In this document: positions 7,553 through 10,706 of the stretch, in pieces | Numbering within the stretch: the stretch's first letter is position 1 | Layout of the letters: every line of letters begins with the position of its first letter | Source of the DNA: CAYRUP01 sp964489265 | Lineage (GTDB): Bacteria > Pseudomonadota > Gammaproteobacteria > DSM-16500 | Assembly (NCBI GenBank): GCA_964489265.1 | Contig: CAZAXX010000077.1 | Coordinates: 1-10,706, forward strand | Reading direction: 5' to 3' | Length of the DNA: 10,706 nt | The notes under the pieces: generated by a model | The model's input: the letters and a program-made list of their open reading frames with translations, nothing else | Told to the model about the DNA's origin: nothing | The model's database searches: none | Program-made: the position numbers and the translations under genes

Positions 7553-8359
7553 ATGCAGAGAAAAATATATAAAGCTGTTATGAAAGAATACACCAATGAA
7601 GCCTTTACAACAGCTCTAGACTCAGAAGATATCCCCATGCTAGAGGCTTCTCTTATTACTGTCATACAAGACTATGATAGAGAATATGTACGTACTCCTT
7701 ATGATTATTATAGCCAACCCGTAACTACTCCTTTTGCGGCATGTTTTCCTTCGAAGCAATCTGAAATATTCAAATTTCTTCTACACAGAGAACGCGATGA
7801 CTTGGCTAAGCTAGCAATAGAACAATGCCCTCACCTTCTTGCATCTACCTGCACTGCTGGAACCAGTTGTTTTTTATTGGCATTACAAAAAGGTTTTTTT
7901 AAATCCATTGAAAAAGGAGTGGTGTCTCATGCATCATTACCTAAATTTCCCTTTCAGTTCAACGCAGATGATTTTTTTCAGAATCTTTTCCTCCACCACA
8001 AAAATGAATTAACAGAGATTATTCAAATCTTACTAGCTAATCCGCTGCCCGACTTGCTAGCGATCTTAAATAGGAATGCTGAGTTTAATGCTGCTTTTAC
8101 TGCAGCTAAACTAGCGCACCAGGAAAAGCATGAGCTCAAGCATGAGAATCAATCAGTTGAAAGCAACAAACCGCTTAGTTTGTCAGAAGTGGTAGAGGCT
8201 TTGAAGAATGACGAAGAAAAGCTTCCAATGACACCTCGGTTGAAAGATTACCTCAGAAATATGTTATTAGGTAAAACAGCAGCTCCACCTGCTTATGATG
8301 AAGTAACAGTAACACCTACTGTGCCAACAAAGAGTGTAGGTTTCGCCCCAGGAAGTTGA
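7553..8359 (+). CDS. Hypothetical protein, second of a tandem paralogous pair
   Basis: Function not recognised. This 268-residue paralogue of the preceding gene is soluble and mostly helical, without signal peptide or membrane helix. Residues 4-40 match residues 8-44 of the first copy at 18 of 37 positions. Its last 39 residues (230-268) match the last 39 of the first copy at 26 of 39, the best conserved part. The centre (ELTEIIQILLANPLPDLLAILNRNAEFN, about 152-179) also aligns. It differs by a Tyr-rich insertion near 41-58 and an extra charged linker at about 191-228 with His/Glu/Lys repeats. The C-terminal tail has a PPAY sequence (246-249) absent from the first copy. Both genes are probably expressed separately, as each has its own leader. 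It converges with the pit gene across the repeat-rich region at 8360-8752. Confidence 0.8.
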   Translation: MQRKIYKAVMKEYTNEAFTTALDSEDIPMLEASLITVIQDYDREYVRTPYDYYSQPVTTPFAACFPSKQSEIFKFLLHRERDDLAKLAIEQCPHLLASTCTAGTSCFLLALQKGFFKSIEKGVVSHASLPKFPFQFNADDFFQNLFLHHKNELTEIIQILLANPLPDLLAILNRNAEFNAAFTAAKLAHQEKHELKHENQSVESNKPLSLSEVVEALKNDEEKLPMTPRLKDYLRNMLLGKTAAPPAYDEVTVTPTVPTKSVGFAPGS

Positions 8360-8399
8360 TGTCATTTCAAGAAAAAGAAACATTAGGAAGACAGCTGTT

Positions 8400-8467
8400 G
8401 TCATCCTGAGAGCGCTTTTTGCTCGAAGGATCTCCATGTTATAACAGGGAGATCCTTCACTTCGTTC
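8400..8467 (+). repeat. Palindromic repeat copy 1, interrupted on its right side
   Basis: It starts GTCATCCTGA at 8400-8409 and has a perfect 11-bp stem, GAAGGATCTCC (8425-8435) with its complement at 8448-8458. The loop centre is the self-complementary GTTATAAC at 8438-8445. The right arm continues CACTTCGTTC to 8467 and then stops. The missing end, AGGATGAC, is found 212 bases on at 8680-8687. In the left arm a 15-base segment (8410-8424, GAGC...GCTC) replaces the seven bases expected from copy 2. Confidence 0.75.
8458..8467 (+). repeat. 10-bp direct repeat, left copy (putative target-site duplication)
   Basis: CACTTCGTTC here is repeated exactly at 8670-8679, one copy abutting each end of the 202-bp element. 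The uninterrupted repeat family needs this sequence only once, so the second copy is best explained as a target-site duplication. Confidence 0.65.
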
Positions 8468-8472
8468 CATTG

Positions 8473-8498
8473 CTGTCCGGTGAATCGGTAGATTTTTT
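8473..8498 (+). repeat. Terminal inverted repeat, left, perfect 26-bp core
   Basis: The core reads CTGTCCGGTGAATCGG and ends in TAGA plus six T. It is the exact reverse complement of 8639-8664. Five further bases outward match with one mismatch (G8472 against A in the other end). Confidence 0.85.
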
Positions 8499-8531
8499 AC
8501 GCTGTTCCTCAAAAAAGCCTGAAAATAAAGC

Positions 8532-8605
8532 TTTGTCATCCTGAACGAAGTGAAGGATCGCTACGTTATAACATGGCGATCCTTCACTTCGTTCAGGATG
8601 ACAAA
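8532..8605. repeat. Palindromic repeat copy 2: perfect 30-bp hairpin
   Basis: The left arm 8532-8561 (TTTGTCATCCTGAACG...GATCGC) and right arm 8576-8605 are exact reverse complements around a 14-base centre that contains GTTATAAC (8565-8572). As RNA it would be a very stable hairpin; as DNA it could extrude a cruciform. It belongs to the same family as the copy at 8400, sharing the outer GTCATCCTGA, GAAGGATC and the GTTATAAC centre. Confidence 0.9.
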
Positions 8606-8638
8606 AACCGTTACTATAGGGTCTTTTGTGCCACGTAC

Positions 8639-8664
8639 AAAAAATCTACCGATTCACCGGACAG
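8639..8664 (-). repeat. Terminal inverted repeat, right, perfect 26-bp core
   Basis: This is the exact reverse complement of 8473-8498, reading six A, TCTACC, then GATTCACCGGACAG on the plus strand. The outer five bases TAATG (8665-8669) pair with CATTG at the left end with one mismatch. Confidence 0.85.
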
Positions 8665-8669
8665 TAATG

Positions 8670-8687
8670 CACTTCGTTCAGGATGAC
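8670..8687 (+). repeat. Right copy of the 10-bp direct repeat plus the displaced end of palindromic repeat copy 1
   Basis: CACTTCGTTC (8670-8679) repeats 8458-8467. AGGATGAC (8680-8687) is the outer end that copy 1 lacks. Joining 8467 directly to 8680 restores a complete right arm matching that of copy 2 outside the innermost bases. Confidence 0.65.
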
Positions 8688-8752
8688 AGGGAAGAGCAAA
8701 ATGTAATGACGTGGTTGATGACAAAACCTGCCCTCGTGGTTGGGTATTAATT

Positions 8753-9748
8753 TTAGCGAAACAACACAACCCAAACCGCAGCAGCAACGAAACCAGACGC
8801 AGGAATTGTTAAAATCCAAGCCCAAACAATATTCCTCGCAACACCCCAGCGCACCGCAGTAAAGCTATGCAATGAGCCAACACCGACAATTGCACCTGTG
8901 ATTGTGTGCGTCGTTGAAACCGGTATTCCAAGCATAGTCGCTAAAAATAACGTAATTGCACTGGCAGCTTCCGCACAAAAACCACCGACCGGTTTTAATT
9001 TGGTGATTTTCATGCCCATCGTTTTAACAATGCGCCAGCCACCAAAAAAAGTGCCTAAGGCAATGACAAAATTACAAGACACAATCACCCAGAGCGGAAC
9101 ATAAAAAGTATCACCAAGCAAACCACCCGAGAATAATACGATGGCGATAATTCCCATGGTTTTTTGCGCATCATTGCCGCCATGACCCAAGCTGATTAAT
9201 GCCGAAGAAATAAATTGTAATTTACGAAAAATGCCATCGATCCGATTCGGTGTAAAATCAAAGAAAAAACGCGCCGTTAAAAACATGAGTAACAAACCAA
9301 TCAAATATCCCAGTAGCGGCGAGATAACAATGGCAGCAAGAACTTTGCTAATTCCCACCCATTTTAGCGATGAAAATCCCGTTTTTGCTAACGCAGCACC
9401 TAACAAGCCACCAATCAATGCATGCGATGAACTGGACGGCAAGCCAAAATACCAAGTGAAAAGATTCCAGAAAATTGCGCCAATTAACGCAGCAAGAATC
9501 ATATTCACACTGACGACGGACGGATCTATTAAGCCGGTGCCAATCGTCTTCGCAACACTCAAACCAAAAATCAGGAATGCAATAAAATTAAAAAATGCAG
9601 CCCAGATTACCGCCCAATGTGGTTTTAATACACGGGTGGAAACAATCGTTGCAATCGAATTTGCCGCATCATGAAACCCGTTTAAAAAATCAAATCCTAA
9701 TGCAACAATCGTCGTAATAATAATGATGGCTAGAGAGGCTGTCTGCAT
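8753..9748 (-). CDS. pit: Low-affinity inorganic phosphate transporter, PiT family
   Basis: This 331-residue inner-membrane permease belongs to the PiT/SLC20 family and imports phosphate, probably as metal-phosphate or with protons. It has about ten hydrophobic segments and both copies of the family signature. GFDFLNGFHDAANSIAT at 18-34 and GLPSSSSHALIGG at 102-114 form the first half. GHGGNDAQKTMGI at 188-200 and GIPVSTTHTITGAI at 274-287 form the second. The length is that of the short bacterial/archaeal form, shorter than E. coli PitA (about 500), which has a larger central loop. The ATG is one base after the stop of the DUF47 gene, so the two are co-transcribed and probably translationally coupled. 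No Pho box was recognised. The substrate could also include sulfate, as in some relatives, but the DUF47 partner favours phosphate. Confidence 0.93.
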   Translation of the reverse strand: MQTASLAIIIITTIVALGFDFLNGFHDAANSIATIVSTRVLKPHWAVIWAAFFNFIAFLIFGLSVAKTIGTGLIDPSVVSVNMILAALIGAIFWNLFTWYFGLPSSSSHALIGGLLGAALAKTGFSSLKWVGISKVLAAIVISPLLGYLIGLLLMFLTARFFFDFTPNRIDGIFRKLQFISSALISLGHGGNDAQKTMGIIAIVLFSGGLLGDTFYVPLWVIVSCNFVIALGTFFGGWRIVKTMGMKITKLKPVGGFCAEAASAITLFLATMLGIPVSTTHTITGAIVGVGSLHSFTAVRWGVARNIVWAWILTIPASGFVAAAVWVVLFR

Positions 9749-9749
9749 A

Positions 9750-10376
9750 TTATGAATACTCGAGTACGATGCCTTTAATCATATTCCCAACATCTTGGCA
9801 GCGATTGATGACCAATTTTGTTTGGGAGTAAATTTCTTTTAACTTGAAAAAATGTTTGAAATCTTTTTCATCCAAAAATAATTGACGCTCGCCAGCCAAT
9901 ACGATTTTGTGTGCCTCACTTTCAATTCTATCGAGATCGTCACAGCATTTTAAAATTTCATCGGATTTATCAAGAGAATGCAGTCGATAAATTGCCTGAT
10001 TTAATGCGATGCTGGCTTGCATGCTAAGTTCGGCTAATTTACTGACTTCTTCCGGCACTTTTTTAAGATGATAAAATGGGAAGCGCTGAGCGCAACGATT
10101 TAATAAATCCAGCACATCATCCAAACCGCTCGTCAATTCGTGTATATCATAGCGATCAAAAGGAGTGATAAATGTTTTATGTAATAATGAAAACGTCTGA
10201 TGTGTGATTTGATCGGCTTCATGTTCGTGCGCTGCGATCGAATCAACAAATTCTTGTTGTCGATCCAGATTGTGTAACATGGTATGAAATTCAGTCGTCG
10301 CTGTGACGAGAGTATCTGCGGCTTTTTGGAATTGTTTAAAAAAATTTTCTTGGCGCGGTAAAAATCTTTTTAGCAT
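9750..10376 (-). CDS. DUF47 / PhoU-like phosphate transport accessory protein
   Basis: This 208-residue, all-helical cytoplasmic protein belongs to the DUF47 (UPF0111, YkaA-like) family, which is distantly related to PhoU and usually encoded immediately before a Pit permease. The expected acidic, metal-binding-type motifs are present: HEHEAD at 50-55, TPFDRYDIHELTSGLDDVLD at 71-90, RIESEAHKI at 150-158, and the C-terminal NRCQDVGNMIKGIVLEYS at 191-208. The length is typical. It is thought to modulate Pit activity or help keep phosphate balance; the exact mechanism is not settled. The ATG start matches the family start (MLKRFLPR, then a long helix). Only a weak ribosome binding site (GGAAAA) precedes it. 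Confidence 0.92.
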   Translation of the reverse strand: MLKRFLPRQENFFKQFQKAADTLVTATTEFHTMLHNLDRQQEFVDSIAAHEHEADQITHQTFSLLHKTFITPFDRYDIHELTSGLDDVLDLLNRCAQRFPFYHLKKVPEEVSKLAELSMQASIALNQAIYRLHSLDKSDEILKCCDDLDRIESEAHKIVLAGERQLFLDEKDFKHFFKLKEIYSQTKLVINRCQDVGNMIKGIVLEYS

Positions 10377-10406
10377 AAAAAGTTTTCCATGACTGAAAGT
10401 TAGCGC

Positions 10407-10415
10407 ATTTTAGCA
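10407..10415 (-). promoter_or_regulatory. Candidate extended -10 promoter of the DUF47-pit operon
   Basis: On the minus strand TGC-TAAAAT (10415 to 10407) matches an extended -10 element and would start transcription near 10400, about 24 nt before the DUF47 ATG. No clear -35 box is seen 17 bp upstream. It lies in the 64-bp gap after the EamA-type gene, which has no recognisable terminator, so read-through is also possible. Confidence 0.4.
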
Positions 10416-10440
10416 CAGAGTTTAACTGCCTGGATACAGC

Positions 10441-10706
10441 CTATAAACTTATCGCTTCGGCTGCTGGCGCTAGAGAGATAGGCTTTTGTTTTATTTCACG
10501 ATTTGCCTGACGTTTGGTTACTAAAACCAAAGCAAATAAGATGAGAAGCACAGCACTGGCTGTCCAGTGATTTAATTTTTCGTGGAAAATGACATATCCC
10601 CACATCAAACCCGTCAACGAAACAATGGTATCGACTAAACTATAATACACAGGCCCCGCAATTTTGATTAATTGGAAAAATAAAATATAACCGATGCTCG
10701 ATAAAA
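10441..10706 (-). CDS. EamA/DMT-family membrane transporter, C-terminal part (runs off right edge)
   Basis: The minus-strand frame is open from the window edge to a TAG at 10441-10443, giving about 87 residues. They read LSSIGYILFFQLIKIAGPVY, then YSLVDTIVSLTGLMWGYVIF, HEKLNHW, then TASAVLLILFALVLVT, and end in a basic polar tail. Two or three hydrophobic helices, with the pattern of a YxxS/G-rich helix, a -GxxxFHEKL- turn and a last helix, are the hallmark of the end of EamA (drug/metabolite transporter superfamily) proteins. These export amino acids, metabolites or drugs. The substrate cannot be read from this part. A GTG at 10650 could be mistaken for a start, but the family-like sequence clearly continues upstream of it, so the gene starts outside the window. 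Confidence 0.75.
   Translation of the reverse strand, partial: LSSIGYILFFQLIKIAGPVYYSLVDTIVSLTGLMWGYVIFHEKLNHWTASAVLLILFALVLVTKRQANREIKQKPISLAPAAEAISL

Larger units (their letters stand above)
8468..8669. mobile_element. MITE-like non-autonomous element, 202 bp
   Basis: The ends form 31-bp inverted repeats: 8468-8498 starting CATTGCTGTCCGG and 8639-8669, whose complement starts CATTACTGTCCGG. There is one mismatch and 26 perfect bases (8473-8498 with 8639-8664). The element is flanked by a 10-bp direct repeat and interrupts another repeat whose two halves rejoin cleanly when it is removed. It encodes no transposase, so it would need one in trans. A target duplication of about 10 bp fits IS4-group transposases, though I cannot identify the parent element. 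In the middle is a perfect 30-bp hairpin on the same axis (8568/8569), so the whole element is a large imperfect palindrome. Confidence 0.65.
8360..8752. other. Gene-free convergent intergenic region made of nested palindromic repeats
   Basis: This stretch of 393 bases lies between two converging genes and holds no believable gene. The open frames in it run through repeat arms. It holds, in order: a short tail shared with the 3' flank of the first paralogue, a palindromic repeat from 8400, the MITE-like element 8468-8669, and the right remainder of the interrupted repeat (8680-8687). About 65 bases of ordinary sequence then lead to the pit stop codon. The hairpins probably also end transcription from both sides. 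Confidence 0.75.

Noticed and set aside
8400..8687. Possible CRISPR array because of several similar repeats
   Set aside because: The repeats are inverted rather than direct, spacing is not regular, and no spacer pattern exists; the structure is nested palindromes.
8267..8750. Two short open frames in the repeat region (minus 8267-8539, plus 8550-8750)
   Set aside because: Their translations run through hairpin arms and inverted repeats (including the same 'NLPIHRT' peptide from the terminal repeats in both), so they reflect repeat sequence rather than genes.
9231..9674. Plus-strand open frame of 147 codons inside pit
   Set aside because: Antisense to a clearly identified membrane permease; it lacks a ribosome binding site and recognisable sequence.
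10441..10650. A short 69-codon gene starting at the GTG at 10650
   Set aside because: The frame stays open to the window edge and the upstream residues (GYILFFQLIKIAGP) continue the EamA-type pattern, so this GTG is internal.

Overview
The window reads as chromosomal DNA of a gammaproteobacterium. The order infA - trxB - ftsK - lolA - rarA follows the familiar enterobacterial block infA-aat-cydCD-trxB-lrp-ftsK-lolA-rarA, but aat, cydCD and lrp are missing here. Moderate-to-low GC, non-conserved A+T-rich genes wedged into the block, and abundant palindromic intergenic repeats of the 'GTCATCCTGA...' and 'GTCATTGCGAG' types suggest a host-associated lineage, possibly Legionellales/Coxiellaceae-like. 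That placement is inference; no rRNA or other marker is present to fix it.

Layout. Positions 1-54 (minus) hold the first 18 codons of infA, and 124-1077 (minus) thioredoxin reductase trxB. A short divergent intergenic region separates trxB from ftsK (1162-3465, plus, TTG start). A lineage-specific, A+T-rich gene of unknown function (3568-4683, plus) sits between ftsK and lolA, preceded by a promoter that overlaps a 16-bp palindrome. lolA (4773-5408) and rarA (5392-6696) overlap by 17 bp and form an operon-like pair. Two tandem paralogous genes of unknown function follow (6760-7470 and 7553-8359), duplicated together with parts of their flanks.

The convergent intergenic region 8360-8752 contains no gene but is highly structured. 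A palindromic repeat (from 8400) appears to be interrupted by a 202-bp MITE-like element (8468-8669). The element has 31-bp terminal inverted repeats, a perfect 30-bp internal hairpin on exactly the same symmetry axis, and flanking 10-bp direct repeats that look like a target-site duplication.

On the minus strand, 10376-9750 encodes a DUF47/PhoU-like protein and 9748-8753 a Pit-type phosphate permease; they are separated by 1 nt and form a classic phosphate-uptake pair. The right edge holds the C-terminal part of an EamA/DMT-family membrane transporter (10441 to beyond 10706, minus).

How the parts work together: the housekeeping genes cover translation initiation (InfA), thiol redox (TrxB), chromosome segregation at division (FtsK), lipoprotein trafficking (LolA), stalled-fork processing (RarA) and phosphate import (DUF47-Pit). 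The three unrecognised genes are the accessory content and sit at two break points of the otherwise conserved block. Their helical, soluble, low-complexity character would suit secreted effectors in a host-associated bacterium, but nothing in the sequence proves secretion.
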